A DNA stretch of 64,000 bases from CAVOJV01 sp963696325 (lineage in GTDB: Bacteria > Pseudomonadota > Gammaproteobacteria > Competibacterales > Competibacteraceae), in NCBI GenBank assembly GCA_963696325.1, contig CAVOJV010000005.1, positions 1 to 64,000 of the forward strand, read 5' to 3'. The notes under the pieces were generated by a model. The model saw nothing but the letters and a program-made list of their open reading frames with translations, made no database searches and was not told where the DNA came from. A program made the translations under genes and the position numbers. Below are positions 34,923 to 45,014 of this stretch, in pieces. How positions within the stretch are numbered: the stretch's first letter is position 1; each line of letters begins with the position of its first letter.

Positions 34923-36824
34923 GGCCTTGATCATCATTCCGGCCAAGGTTGAGTCCAGCGCTCGGTCATTGGCGTGCAGGTAGAGTGGCAGGATTCTCGA
35001 AATTGCGTACCCTTGGAAGTGCAAACTGACCGAGGATGACGAAAGATGTTCGAAGATCCTGCTTCGATTGACTTTAGTCCAAATGCGGAGCGGGCGCCAC
35101 TGCGATCGTCGATGGCCAGCCGGCGGTGGGTGGTGAGGCGCCGCTCGCGCCTAGCGCGGGCTGAACGGCTCCAGGTGGCGGAAGGGTGCTGGGCGGCGGG
35201 GCAGACCCAGCGCCAGGTCGCGGCCGACGTGGGGGTGGCGCGGAGTACCTTGCAGGACTGGCATCGCGCCGATCGTGGCGGCGCGGCTCCGGCAGCCTTA
35301 GCGGCCTTTGTGGCGACCCCGGAGGGCGTACAGTGGCTGCATCAGCTGGTGCTGGCCGCGCATTGGGTGATCACCTTGCAGGGCGGGGCGGGGGTACGGG
35401 TGGTGTGTCAACTTTTGGAGTTGACCGGGTTGTCGGCGTTCGTCGGTGCCAGTTACGGCACCCAACAGGCCCTGAATGCCGCGCTGGAGGAGGCGATAGT
35501 GACCGTGGCGCAGGAGCAACGGGCGGCCTTAGCCACGGGGATGCCCCACCGGCAGGTGACGGTGGTGGAGGATGAGACGTTGCATCCGCATATCTGTCTG
35601 GTGGGTCTGGAGCCGGTATCGAACTTTAATTCTCCTGGAGCAGTATGCTCAAGATCGCACCGCCGCCACGTGGACCGCGGCACTCCAGGCCGCGCTGACG
35701 GGGTTAGCCGTTGAGGGGATCCAGGGGACCAGCGACGCGGCTAAGGCCTTGCGGCGGCACGGGGCCGTCGATTGGGACGCGCAGCATTCGCCAGACCTCT
35801 TTCATGGGCAACAGGAAATCGCGAAAGCCACCAGCCTGCCCTTAGCCCGGGCCGTTGAGCAGGCCGCCGCGACCTGGACCGCGGCCCAGGCCCGCGGTGC
35901 GGCCGTGGAGACTGCCGCCCCGCCGCCCCCGCTCGACGACCGTTGGCCGACGGTGAGCAAGCCCCCCATCAGGCCGCCTTGACGGACCTGGCCCAGGCCC
36001 AAGTCGCGCACGCCGCCGCCCAGTCCCGCAAGACCGAGGCCCGTGCACTCCTGCGCGAACTCGGTGATCTGTATCACCCGGATGACTTGGCGACCGGCCA
36101 GGCCCAGCCGGTGGCGCGCGTCGCTCAGCGGTTTGTCGACGTCTGGACGCGGCTTCACCATGTGGCCGAGGCCGCTGATCTCGCCGCGAGCGCCCGCGAG
36201 CGCCTCGCTAAGGCGCAGCGCCTGACCACCCAATGGTTGGCGACCATCGCCTTTTTCTTCGCGACCCGGCACCTCAAGGTCGTGGCCCTCGCGCTGTCGC
36301 CTGACCTGGAGACCGCCCTCGTTGAGCAACTCATTCCCGCCCTGTACCGCGAACGCGTCGCCGCGCGCCATCCCCGCGCCGAGGACCGCCACCACTTGCG
36401 AATGTTGAGTCACCACCTCCTCGAACCGTTGCGCCAACCCGATCACCCGCTCCAAGCCCTCCCGCCTGCCGATCGCCAGCGCATCGAACAGGTCGCCGGT
36501 GAGTGTGCCGACCTCTTCCAGCGCAGCAGTTCCGCGGTCGAAGGCCGCAATGGTCAACTGGCCCTGCATCATCATGGCCACCATCGCCTCAGCGACCGCA
36601 AGCTGGCGGCCCTCACCGCTCTACACCATTTCCATAGCCGCCGCCCTGACGGTACTACTGCCGCCGAGCGCTTCTTCGGACGTGCCCCCGAACCGCTGTT
36701 CGAACAAGTCCTCGCCCGGGTACCACTGCCGCCGCGACCCGCGCGCCGACGACCCCGCCCGCCCAAGGTGCCCTACCTCATGCCAGTAGCAGCGTAGCCA
36801 GCGGCCGGAATGATGATCAAGGCC
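34923..36824 (+). mobile_element. Unclassified insertion sequence with DUF6399-type transposase
   Basis: 1902 bp. Perfect 22-bp inverted repeats at 34923-34944 and 36803-36824 (outer bases GGCCTTGATCATC). An 8-bp target duplication AATAAAGA flanks it (34915-34922 and 36825-36832). It inserted three bases after the CCA of tRNA-Arg, at the very edge of the island. Confidence 0.85.
35046..36797 (+). pseudogene. DUF6399-type transposase, two compensating frameshifts
   Basis: About 580 aa if repaired. ATG 35046. The N-terminal HTH (CWAAGQTQRQVAADVGVARS) is followed by VTVVEDETLHPHICLVGLEP, where VEDETL has the look of a catalytic acidic site. From 35943 come a helical region and the C-terminal conserved part SSSAVEGRNGQLALHHHGHH and DGTTAAERFFGR. 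An extra A near 35623 and a lost C near 35940 break the frame. I recall this family as DUF6399; its catalytic mechanism is not established to my knowledge. Confidence 0.55.
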
Positions 36825-36832
36825 AATAAAGA

Positions 36833-37282
36833 GGCTTAGTTGAAATAAGCTAAGCCCCTGGACTTTTAAAAAAGAAAAAAATCTCTCCTGCACCCGCATT
36901 ACAATTCGGTAGTAAACAACCCCGCCGCTTAAGGCGGGGTTGTTTACTTGTCAAGGATACGCTCCTTGGCCGATTCGTCCAGCATGTCGAAAATCGTCTG
37001 CGGCACCCTGCCGGCTTGTTTAACCCACCTGCGAGATATAGGATCACACGCTAATGGGCCACGGCAAAGATTCGGGCCAAAAACTCACACAGGGTGGCTT
37101 TGGATGGCCTTGACGAACCGAGTCGCCTGTATTGCTTTCAATGATTTGGGGATGCTGTCGTAACAGGGGTTTAGTAAACGCTTCGTCGCAGGGGCGCATT
37201 CCGGTTCGGCGGGGTCGATGGCGCACCGCGACGAGGATCCGTGAGTTTTTGAGCAGAATCCTTACCGCTATCCGGTTTGTTA
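36833..37282. other. Intergenic with terminator and short gene fragment
   Basis: It holds the hairpin at 36912-36947 and, on the minus strand, a short open stretch ending RVPQTIFDMLDESAKERILD with its stop inside the hairpin (36944), probably the tail of a lost gene. Nothing else recognisable precedes the EamA gene. Confidence 0.4.
36912..36947. terminator. Perfect 15-bp hairpin, terminator-like
   Basis: GTAAACAACCCCGCC (36912-36926), loop GCTTAA, then its exact complement to 36947. The outer part of each arm is A/T-rich (AAACAA and TTGTTT), so it could end transcription from both sides. Confidence 0.6.
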
Positions 37283-38164
37283 ATGTCGATGCTTTCCTCA
37301 CCTTCCACCGATTCGTCCCGCCTCGTCGGCGCGCTCGCCATCGCGCTCTCCGCCGCTTGTTTCGGCGCCCTGGCGATCTTCATCAAGATTGCATACGGAT
37401 CCGGTGCCGAGCCGATCGCGGTGTTGTACCTGCGCTTCATTATCGCCGCCTTGCCGATGACCGCCATCATGTTGTTCAGGGGTTTGCGCTGGCCGCGGGG
37501 CCGTAACCTGCTGACGCTGATCGGCATGGGTGGGTTGGGTTATGTCGGCCAGTCGTTTGGTTATTTTTCGGCGCTGAACTATGCATCGGCAGGGCTGGTG
37601 GCCCTGTTACTCTACCTTTACCCGGCACTGGTCGCGGCGCTCGGTGCCATTTTCCTGCGCCAGCGTCTCAGCGGCGTTAAACTCGCCGCCTTGGTGGCGG
37701 CGCTGGCCGGTACCGCGCTCACCATCGGCGGCGATACATCGGGGAGCCTGCCCGGCGTGCTGCTCGGTGTCGGCGCGGCACTGATCTATTCGATCTACAT
37801 TCTGGTCGGCAGTCGGGTAACACAGGAGGAGGGCGCGTTTCCCTCGGCGACGGTAGTGATGATCTCGGCCGCTGCGGTATTCGGCGTCGTGGCGGCGCTT
37901 CAGCAGCCGGCGTTGCCGGGTACGGTGTCCGGCTGGACGGCCGTTGTGGCGATCGCACTGGTATCGACGGTGATCGCCATGGTGACATTTTTCGTCGGGT
38001 TGGCCCGACTTGGCGCCGCGGACACGGCGACGTTATCCACGCTCGAGCCGCTGGTGACGGTGACACTCGCAGCGCTGTTCCTGAACGAGCCGGTCAGCCT
38101 GATGAAGATGCTGGGTGGCAGTGTCATTCTCACTGCTGTAGTGGTGCTGGCCCGAGCGCGCTAG
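37283..38164 (+). CDS. EamA/DMT-family membrane transporter
   Basis: 293 aa with ten membrane helices in two EamA repeats (ALAIALSAACFGALAIFIKI at the start of the first; a second EamA unit from about residue 150). Conserved ends LYLYPALVAALGAIFL and LEPLVTVTLAALFLNEP are the family signatures. Drug/metabolite exporters of this type move amino acids, nucleobases or drugs; the substrate is not readable. The start ATG 37283 is preferred, with a weak ribosome site. It is isolated between IS elements within the island. Confidence 0.85.
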   Translation: MSMLSSPSTDSSRLVGALAIALSAACFGALAIFIKIAYGSGAEPIAVLYLRFIIAALPMTAIMLFRGLRWPRGRNLLTLIGMGGLGYVGQSFGYFSALNYASAGLVALLLYLYPALVAALGAIFLRQRLSGVKLAALVAALAGTALTIGGDTSGSLPGVLLGVGAALIYSIYILVGSRVTQEEGAFPSATVVMISAAAVFGVVAALQQPALPGTVSGWTAVVAIALVSTVIAMVTFFVGLARLGAADTATLSTLEPLVTVTLAALFLNEPVSLMKMLGGSVILTAVVVLARAR

Positions 38165-38251
38165 GAGTCTGTCGAACTTGATCAGTAACATGCTGATGTT
38201 ATGTGCTTTTTAAAAATAGTCATAAATATTAACAAAAAAAAACAAATAGTT

Positions 38252-40133
38252 AGTGCCTGACAGAAAACCCGGTTTTTTAAAATTTTGGCTCCTTCCCAAG
38301 TGTCGACGGTGAGACTTTTTTACGGGCGAGCAAGGAATTGTTGTTCGCACAGGCAGTTGATAAGATCCATGCTCATCCATGTCGATTTTTAGACGCACCT
38401 CTCCCGGTTCACTGATGCGGCGATGCCGTTTTGCCTTGGATTAGGCTGCTTTTTGGTAAGGTCCTCGCCGTCGTTTGACCCCTTGGTCCAGCCGCCCCGC
38501 GCCCAGGCGCTCAAGGTTGCGCGCCAGCACCGCCAGGGCAACGTAACGCTTGAAGCCGTCAATGCCGTGGTCGGGGCCGACGGCTAGGCGATGGGCTTCT
38601 AGGGCATTGATCGCCGATTCGACGGCGGAGTGTTGTCGGCGCAAGCGAATAAATTCAGGTTCGGATTGGCGCGCCTGGTCCGCTTTCGACAGCCGTCCTT
38701 TGTTGGATAGCATCACCGGCTCCACGTGTTGTTTGAGTTCAGCCTGATGGCCCGGGCGGTGAAAAGCCTTGTCATAGCTGACCGCGGCCAACCACGCAAA
38801 GCGCTCCTGGGTTTGTTTCGTGATCGGCACCGCGATTTGGTCGTCGGTGGTCTTTTCCATGCCTTGGTGGTGCAGGATGCAGCGGTGTTGGTCTTCGACC
38901 ACGCCTACCCTTAGCGCCCACTCGACGGGCACCCCTGCCTTGCCCTTGCTGATCCATTCGGTGTGCGGCTGGAAGATGGAGAAGACCTTCTCGCCATGGG
39001 GGATCGTGTCGCCCTGCAGCACCCGGCGGCGAATCGGGTCGATCTGCCGTTCGGCGTGTTGCAGGTAGCCATCGAGCGGGGCCCCTTGCGATGGACTTAC
39101 CGGCGTGGGTAGGTTGGCCAGTGGTTCGCGGGTGTCACGCGCACGGGCCAGGTAGCCTTCGGCTTGTTCCAGAGAGTCCCGATGCGTTTGTTGAATTGCC
39201 GCTTGCTTGGCTTGGCGCTTCGCCTCGTCCTTGGCGGTCGAGTGCTTGATCCTGTGGAGGCGGCGATAGCCTTTCTGGAACGGGCGGAGGTGATAGGCGC
39301 GCTGACGCCACCCGGTCAACCCCTGCGCCAGAGACAGTTCGGCGCCACTGCCGATGGCCTTGCGAACGGCGTCATACAACCGATTGATGTGGGTGGGAAA
39401 GTGGCCGTTGGTCTCCACCACAACCGAGTCACAGCGGGCGTTGAGCCCTTCGTCCGGACTTTTGTTTAGCGCCTGATGGCCCGCGTTCACCACTGCCTGG
39501 TGGATCCGCTCCAGACTCTCCGGAGTGAACCACCGCAGGTTGTCCTTGAGGGTCTGCCGCTCATAGCGGTAATCGTTTGCCCACTCACTGTGGCCCAGCA
39601 TCTGCCGAATCGTCGCGGGTTGGTTGGCCAACTCCTGAATGCGGTCATAATCCGCATTCAGGCCCAGCCGCAGGACGCCCAGCACCCGGATCGTCCATTG
39701 CGCCATGCCGGGACGGCCGGTATTCGGGTTCGCTTGGCCTGCCCCTCCCCTCCGCTCGGGCCGCACTTCTTCCAGAATCGTGAACACGCGCTCACGCAGG
39801 GGAAGCTCGGTGTAATCGGTGTAAATGTGGTGGAGTCCCCGCAACCATTGCGGGATGTCGTCACGGGATTGGGGGTCCAGGACCATGTCGGCGATAGTCG
39901 TTTGGCCGAACCGCCTTTGGGCATCGATGACTGCGCGCATAGACTTTTCGCGTAACGAAGCTTTGGTTGGGCGGTTTGGCTCTGCTGCGTTTTTATGCCA
40001 TTTTTCAGTGGCCTGGACGATCTGGGTAGATCAGAACCACCGGCCAACGCGATCGGACCAACCATCTTGAATTCAGAAAAATAATTATAAAATATTGTTT
40101 TATAAAGGTAATAATATTTTTCGTTCAGGCACT
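38252..40133 (-). mobile_element. ISNCY-family insertion sequence
   Basis: About 1.88 kb. Terminal inverted repeats AGTGCCTGA (38252-38260) and TCAGGCACT (40125-40133), extended by a few matching bases, are flanked by AGTT on both sides, a possible 4-bp target duplication. The AT-rich ends contrast with the GC-rich coding part. Confidence 0.7.
38441..39940 (-). CDS. ISNCY-family transposase
   Basis: 499 aa, uninterrupted. Start MRAVIDAQRRFGQTTIADMV, then DDIPQWLRGLHHIYTD, CDSVVVETNGHFPTHINRLY (probable first catalytic Asp/Glu region), HTEWISKGKAGVPVEWALRV, VSYDKAFHRPGHQAEL and the end RRQHSAVESAINALEAHRL with a conserved glutamate. It is one of the few intact transposases here, so the element may be active. 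Confidence 0.85.
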   Translation of the reverse strand: MRAVIDAQRRFGQTTIADMVLDPQSRDDIPQWLRGLHHIYTDYTELPLRERVFTILEEVRPERRGGAGQANPNTGRPGMAQWTIRVLGVLRLGLNADYDRIQELANQPATIRQMLGHSEWANDYRYERQTLKDNLRWFTPESLERIHQAVVNAGHQALNKSPDEGLNARCDSVVVETNGHFPTHINRLYDAVRKAIGSGAELSLAQGLTGWRQRAYHLRPFQKGYRRLHRIKHSTAKDEAKRQAKQAAIQQTHRDSLEQAEGYLARARDTREPLANLPTPVSPSQGAPLDGYLQHAERQIDPIRRRVLQGDTIPHGEKVFSIFQPHTEWISKGKAGVPVEWALRVGVVEDQHRCILHHQGMEKTTDDQIAVPITKQTQERFAWLAAVSYDKAFHRPGHQAELKQHVEPVMLSNKGRLSKADQARQSEPEFIRLRRQHSAVESAINALEAHRLAVGPDHGIDGFKRYVALAVLARNLERLGAGRLDQGVKRRRGPYQKAA

Positions 40134-40388
40134 AGTTAAATGAAAAGTCCGACAAACTCCTCGCACGGGCCCCAAGTAGCCGCGGACTAAGCGACCCGCT
40201 AGGGTGCGAAGGCGATGGACCACTGTGACGCGTGAGCTGCCCGCCTACCGGCCAAGTAGACCGGTCTCAACAGGCGACCCTCGTTAAGCGGTCATGCTCG
40301 CGAGTGCTTGATCGATCGGCGTAGCGGTCTTATAACCACGGTAACGCGGGTCAACGTGACTGGTTTGCGGAGCGGAAAGGAGGCTCTG

Positions 40389-41082
40389 ATGGACGGACGC
40401 TACGCACTTTACACTCCCCGGGAGCACCTCCGGCACTTGTTGGGCATTGAGCGCGACCTGACCGCGCGGGACCCCTGGCGCGGCCGCTATAACATCCGCG
40501 CCGGGGCAGTGGGTCGCGGCCGTTCGGGCGGCGCCCGGGGAAGGGGTGCGGGAACTGGTGATGCTGCAGTGGGGGCTGGTGCCCTGCTGGGCCAAGGACG
40601 TCAAGAGCGGTTACCGGCTGATCAATGCCCGCGCGGAAACCGTCGCGAGCAAGCCGGCCTTTCGCTCTGCCTATCGGCAGCGACGCTGTCTGCTGCCGGC
40701 GAATGGGTTTTATGAGTGGCAGCCCACTGCGCTGCGGGGCAAGCAGCCCTATTTCATCACGCTGACAGAGGGTGCGCCCTTCGCCTTCGCCGGGCTGTGG
40801 GAACCCTGGCAAGGCAATGGCGGCGAGTGCCTCGAATCCTGCACCCTGCTCGTCACCGGGGCGAACGCCCTGGCACAATCCATTCATGACCGCATGCCGG
40901 TGATTCTTGAGCCGGCGGAGTATGCCGCCTGGCTGGATCCGGCGAACCGGGACCCCGCCGCGCTGGAGTGCTTGCTCAGGCCGTACCCACCGGCGCGGAT
41001 GACGGCCATCCCCGTAAGCCCGCGGGTCAACCGCCCGCAAAACGATGATCCGGCGTGCATCGAGCCGGCAGCGATCCGGTAA
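40389..41082 (+). pseudogene. SRAP (YedK/HMCES-like) protein lacking catalytic Cys2, frameshifted
   Basis: About 230 aa once an extra C near 40494 is removed. ATG 40389 follows a perfect AAGGAGG. SRAP proteins begin MCGR, and Cys2 is exposed by removal of Met to form the cross-link with abasic sites in single-stranded DNA. Here the start reads MDGRYALYTP, so the cysteine is Asp. The rest is conserved: RYNI, LVMLQWGLVPCWAKD, RLINARAETVASKPAFR, RRCLLPANGFYEWQP, SIHDRMPVIL with the catalytic His. Confidence 0.8.
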
Positions 41083-41628
41083 TGATGGAGCGGTTTAACG
41101 GTGCTGGGTTGTGCAGCGACCGCTGCGGGCGAACTGAAAAAGTAACCGGGCGGTTAAGCGCCAGGCCGTGGGGAGGGGAGAGGAGCAGACCCTTATACCA
41201 CGGCCCGGCGGGGGCGTTTTACTGCGTTGATACCAAGCGGCGGCTCCCGACCTCCCTTTCGAAAGGGTAGCCGCTGGCCATCCCTTGGCGCTGCCATCCC
41301 TGGCAGAGCACCGCCTGTGCTCAACAGCCGTTGGCAGCCTGGCTCGTGAGGGGGGAGCTCACGGAACGCAGGCCCCGCGGCCTTGCAGCGTCACCGCGTC
41401 CGGCGATGACACGAGAGATAAAGCATAGATGATGCCAATGACGCTAAACGCGGACGGGAGGCTGGAAGGACCGCCCGCCAACCGCCTAAGCGGTCCCGGT
41501 CCAGGCTGACTAGGCCGACGCAAAACGGCACTGTGTGCAATAAGTGGTCACCCCAGCCCGCGCGTTGGTAGCCTTCGTGGCCGCCACGCGCGGGGGGCTA
41601 GCGCTGTCTATTGGGCCGAGTGACCATA
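41083..41628. other. Non-coding stretch rich in hairpins
   Basis: 546 bp without a credible gene. Several self-complementary blocks: CCCTTTCGAAAGGG (about 41256) inside an AGCGGC/GCCGCT pair, a CGCGCG...CGCGCG block near 41560, and GACCGCC/GCGGTC near 41470-41495. It might be a structured RNA, the end of a mobile intron or an origin-like region; I recognise none of these with certainty. Confidence 0.35.
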
Positions 41629-41660
41629 AATAAGGCTATTTCCGAAAAAGATGTTACCTA

Positions 41661-42096
41661 TTAGGCAGGCCGAATCAGGATGTCCCATTTGGGTAGCAGC
41701 GGGTTGCGCTCCTCTCTGGCCTCAACCGCCTGCATCGCCTTTTTAGAGAGTGAAACTCCTTTTTGATAGACCGTCCGGCTCAGTTTAACGATGGGGTGGA
41801 TGCCGTTCCAGGTCATTGTTTGCGCCCAGCCCAGCAGCGTGTCGACATCCACCAACTTGGCGCCATTCCAATGTTGCTCCAGGATGCCCCAGCAGCGTTC
41901 AATTGGATGGTATTTGCGGTGATAGGGCGGGTAGTACAGCAGCTGGATGGGTTTGCCGGTGTGATCGGCGAACTCCACCAGGCGCTTGAGGAACTGGGTC
42001 CGCACCCCACTGCTTTCCGGACCATTATCCACCTTCAGTTGGAGGGGCGTGATCGTGGCTCGCTCGGCCAGGGGGGTATCGTTCCACCCGTCATAC
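41661..42096 (-). pseudogene. ISAzo13 transposase, C-terminal part
   Basis: Reads on from the IS4 insertion: DGWNDTPLAERATITPLQLK, VDNGPESSGVRTQFLKRLVE, YHPIERCWGILEQHWNGAKL (the Glu of the DDE triad) and the end NPLLPKWDILIRPA. It continues the frame of the N-terminal part at 43651-44462 exactly if the insertion is removed. Confidence 0.85.
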
Positions 42097-43650
42097 TCGA
42101 CTATCAAGGATTTTTTCCGCTCACAAACCTTGACAAACCTTCCTGGATGAAGTTGAGCTTATCAAGGTGACGGCCTGCTCGGGAGAAGCCGGATGATTTT
42201 CACCCAACCGCTGTCGTTCATCAGAGAAGTTGTTGAAGAATTGGACCGGGGGATTCGGCAATGTGCGCCGAACCGCAAGCTGTCGACCGTCCAGCGCTAC
42301 TGGTTGAGCTTTTGCCTGATGGGGATCCTGCTCGCCAATCAAGTGTGTTGGGCGGCGTTTGCGCGAGTGGGCTTAGGCGGTTACTCACAGGCGGCGTTGT
42401 CGTGGATGTTCCGGCATAGCAAACTGCTTTGGCCGTTGCTGCTCCATATCAGCATCAGGTTGATTTTGAACAAGTATAACATCACGGAAGGGGAGTTGGT
42501 GGGGGACGATAGCGATCGGCAACGCGCGAAGGTCACGAAGCGCATTTTCGCCACCTCCAAGATTTTCGATAAGAAAACCGGGGGCTGGTTCCATGGGCAG
42601 ACGGTCGTGTTGCTGTTCCTGGTCACGCCCAAGGTCAGCCTGCCGGTGGGGTTTCGGTTCTATCAACCCGACCCGGCGGTGGCCGCGTGGAAGAAGACCG
42701 ACGACGCGCTTCAGAAACAAGGCGTGAAGAAGTCCGCACGCCCGCCCAAGCCGGAACCGAAGGCGGCCTATCCCAGTAAACTGGACTTGCTGCTGGCGTT
42801 GTTGCGCGAATTTCAGGGTTACCATCCCGGCTTTCAGGTCAAGGCCATTCTGGCGGATGCCCTGTACGGGAGTGCGGCGTGGATGAACCAGGCGGTGGCC
42901 CTCTTCCCCCAGACCCAGGTGATCAGCCAACTGAAGAAGACCCAGAACGTGCGGTTTCGGCAGCGCGAGATGACCGTCGCGCAGTATTTCGCCACGCAGC
43001 CGGGTGTGGCCATGACCGTGCGCATCCGGGGCGGTCAAACCGTCCCCGTCATCCTCGGCAGCGCCCGATTGTATGTCAGCGCGCATCAGCAAACGCGGTT
43101 GGTCGTGGCCCTTAAGTATCCGGGTGAGGAGGAATATCGGTATCTGGTCGCCAGTGAGATGAGTTGGCGCGCCGTGGACGTAGCGTCCGCGTATACCTTG
43201 AGATGGCTGGTCGAGGTTTTCTTTGAGGACTGGAAGTTATCTGAAGGATGGGGGCAGTTGGCCCCGCAGTGGGACGAAGAGGGGTCGAGCCGCGGCCTGA
43301 CCCTGAGTCTGCTGTTGGACCACGCCCTCCTCCTTCACCCCCAACCACGAGCCCGCATCGAGAACCACCTGCCGGCCTGCACCGTCGGTAGCCTGCAACA
43401 GCACTCTCGGATGGACGCGCTGATCGAGGTGATCCGCGGTATTGTCGATGCCGAGGATCCGCACCAACAATTGGATGAAATCATCGCAGTTGCCAAACGA
43501 CTCTTTCCATTGAGGGACTCGACCAAGCATATGAACGGCAGAGACTTGGGCCGGTTGGAACCCACCCCGTCATTGAAATATCGGGCAGCGGCCTGTATGG
43601 CGTGAACCACAGGTTCCGGTCCTGTCAAGGTAAAAAAACTTGATAGTCGA
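42097..43650 (+). mobile_element. Intact IS4-family insertion sequence
   Basis: 1554 bp. Inverted repeats TCGACTATCAAG (42097) and CTTGATAGTCGA (ends 43650). A 7-bp target duplication GTCATAC at 42090-42096 and 43651-43657 proves simple insertion into the ISAzo13 transposase gene. A right-end remnant of the same IS lies at 8645-8755. Confidence 0.93.
42193..43605 (+). CDS. IS4-family transposase
   Basis: 470 aa, intact. DDE residues appear in GDDSDRQRAKVTKR (first Asp), AILADALYGSAAW (second Asp) and the IS4 signature Y-(2)-R-(3)-E-(6)-K in YTLRWLVEVFFEDWK. ATG 42193; the C-terminus LEPTPSLKYRAAACMA ends 45 bp before the right inverted repeat. Confidence 0.92.
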   Translation: MIFTQPLSFIREVVEELDRGIRQCAPNRKLSTVQRYWLSFCLMGILLANQVCWAAFARVGLGGYSQAALSWMFRHSKLLWPLLLHISIRLILNKYNITEGELVGDDSDRQRAKVTKRIFATSKIFDKKTGGWFHGQTVVLLFLVTPKVSLPVGFRFYQPDPAVAAWKKTDDALQKQGVKKSARPPKPEPKAAYPSKLDLLLALLREFQGYHPGFQVKAILADALYGSAAWMNQAVALFPQTQVISQLKKTQNVRFRQREMTVAQYFATQPGVAMTVRIRGGQTVPVILGSARLYVSAHQQTRLVVALKYPGEEEYRYLVASEMSWRAVDVASAYTLRWLVEVFFEDWKLSEGWGQLAPQWDEEGSSRGLTLSLLLDHALLLHPQPRARIENHLPACTVGSLQQHSRMDALIEVIRGIVDAEDPHQQLDEIIAVAKRLFPLRDSTKHMNGRDLGRLEPTPSLKYRAAACMA

Positions 43651-44462
43651 GTCATACAGGCTGTCGACGATGAAATCGCTGGTCTTGCTGGAACTGCCAA
43701 AGGTCACCTGGAGCTGTCCGCTGTCCTCATCCAGCAGCCCGAAGGGGAGGTATTTTTCTTCACCGCCCCTATCGTGGTCAGCGGCCCGATAGTCACCGCG
43801 GGGTTTCCCACCGCGCGCGTACTCGCCGATCTTCACCGTGGCTTTGCAGTCGATGCGCAGACGCTTGATCTGCCCTTCTGCGGCGGGGGTTGCCAGCGCT
43901 CGGGGCTGTCCATCCTGTTCATCGAGGTTGGCGAAGATGGCAGCCGTTTCCGGGAGTTTTTTTGGGGTTTGGCCTTGATCACCTTGCGCAGGCGGTAGCC
44001 GTTGCGATTCAGGACCTCTGCCAGCGTGCTCGGTGAGGGTAAGCTCGCTTCCGGGAACCCGTGGGCGCGCAACTGCGCCAACGCTTCCGCGGCCGTCAGC
44101 CGCGTGTACTGCAGACTCGTGCGCAAGGTCGGATCCGGTTGGTTCTGGGAGTCCGCCAACGCCCACAGCGCTTGCGCGACCTCTGGGTGTTGCTCCTCCC
44201 AGAGCCGATTCCCGCCGAAGGCCGCTTGTGCGCCCACGCAGAGGATCCCCGTGCGGTGCTCGTGTAAGCCCAGTTGCACCGTCTCGCGGCCCCACCCGAA
44301 TACGCGCTCCGCTTGGCGGGCATTACCCTTGCAATATTTCAGCGCCATCGCCGCCTGGAAGAAGCGGCGCTCCGCCCCCGACATCGTTGAACTCGCCAGT
44401 CTCAGGTCTTCGATTTGGGAGGCGTTCAAAGGTAAGGCAGTCACTGTGGTGGCGGATGGCAC
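43651..44462 (-). pseudogene. ISAzo13 transposase, N-terminal part
   Basis: Start ATG 44462: RRFFQAAMALKYCKGNARQA, ERVFGWGRETVQLGLHEHRT, SPSTLAEVLNRNGYRLRKV. One A is missing in a seven-A run (43957-43963), after which the frame gives RIDCKATVKIGEYARGG, PFGLLDEDSGQLQVTFGSSS and KTSDFIVDSLYD, where the IS4 element interrupts it. Confidence 0.85.
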
Positions 44463-44660
44463 TATCGTCGGGCTCGGTTGGAAAAATGAAGAGAAAATTC
44501 TACCAGAACAGGGAACTTATTTTTCGGAAATCGCCTAAATACGTTTATCCCCCCTGCTGAAAAAAAGGGGGGGCTATCTACTGTCGTTCGTGATAACCGG
44601 CGGCGCATAAAGACCGTTGGTTAAACCCGGGAGGCGTTGCGCCATCCGGTGGAGACGGGT

Positions 44661-44774
44661 TTAGGTTAGAAAACTCCTCGTTTCCTTTTTGGATTTCTTC
44701 GCGGCCTTTTTTTCTTTCAGAGTCTTCGCCGGTTTCTTTTTGGCGGCTTTCTTGCTGTCTATGCTTTTGCTCAC
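44661..44774 (-). CDS. Small lysine-rich protein
   Basis: 37 aa with a GTG start at 44774 and GAGGAG nine bases upstream; sequence begins VSKSIDSKKAAKKKPAKTLK and continues with EKKAAKKSKK. Nearly half the residues are Lys. Small proteins of this composition and pattern (KKPAKTLKEK) occur widely in Proteobacteria without assigned function; nucleic-acid binding is a guess. Confidence 0.6.
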   Translation of the reverse strand: MSKSIDSKKAAKKKPAKTLKEKKAAKKSKKETRSFLT

Positions 44775-45014
44775 AGTTTTTTCTCCTCATGCTACAGCTT
44801 GGGTTTTGACTGATCCGGTAAGCGTTCGGTTAACCTATTGATATAGTTTATACGGCAGCGCCGCGAATGCACGATATTTCCCTTTCGTGAAGTCACCCCA
44901 GCTTCGTTGCCGAGGGGCTGGGGGAATCTCTTCCGGGGGGTGAGGTGGGCGGCGACCCCAAGCATCCCACAGAGCTTCTCCGCGGCCATTGGTGCAGGAG
45001 ACCAGCCCTGCAGC

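Larger units (their letters stand above)
41630..44541 (-). mobile_element. ISAzo13-family element split by an IS4-family element
   Basis: Ends are imperfect inverted repeats with the core ATTTCCGAAAAA (left near 41638, right near 44520). Without the inserted IS4 element (42097-43650) and the 7-bp duplication, about 1.35 kb remains, the right size for ISAzo13. Confidence 0.8.
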
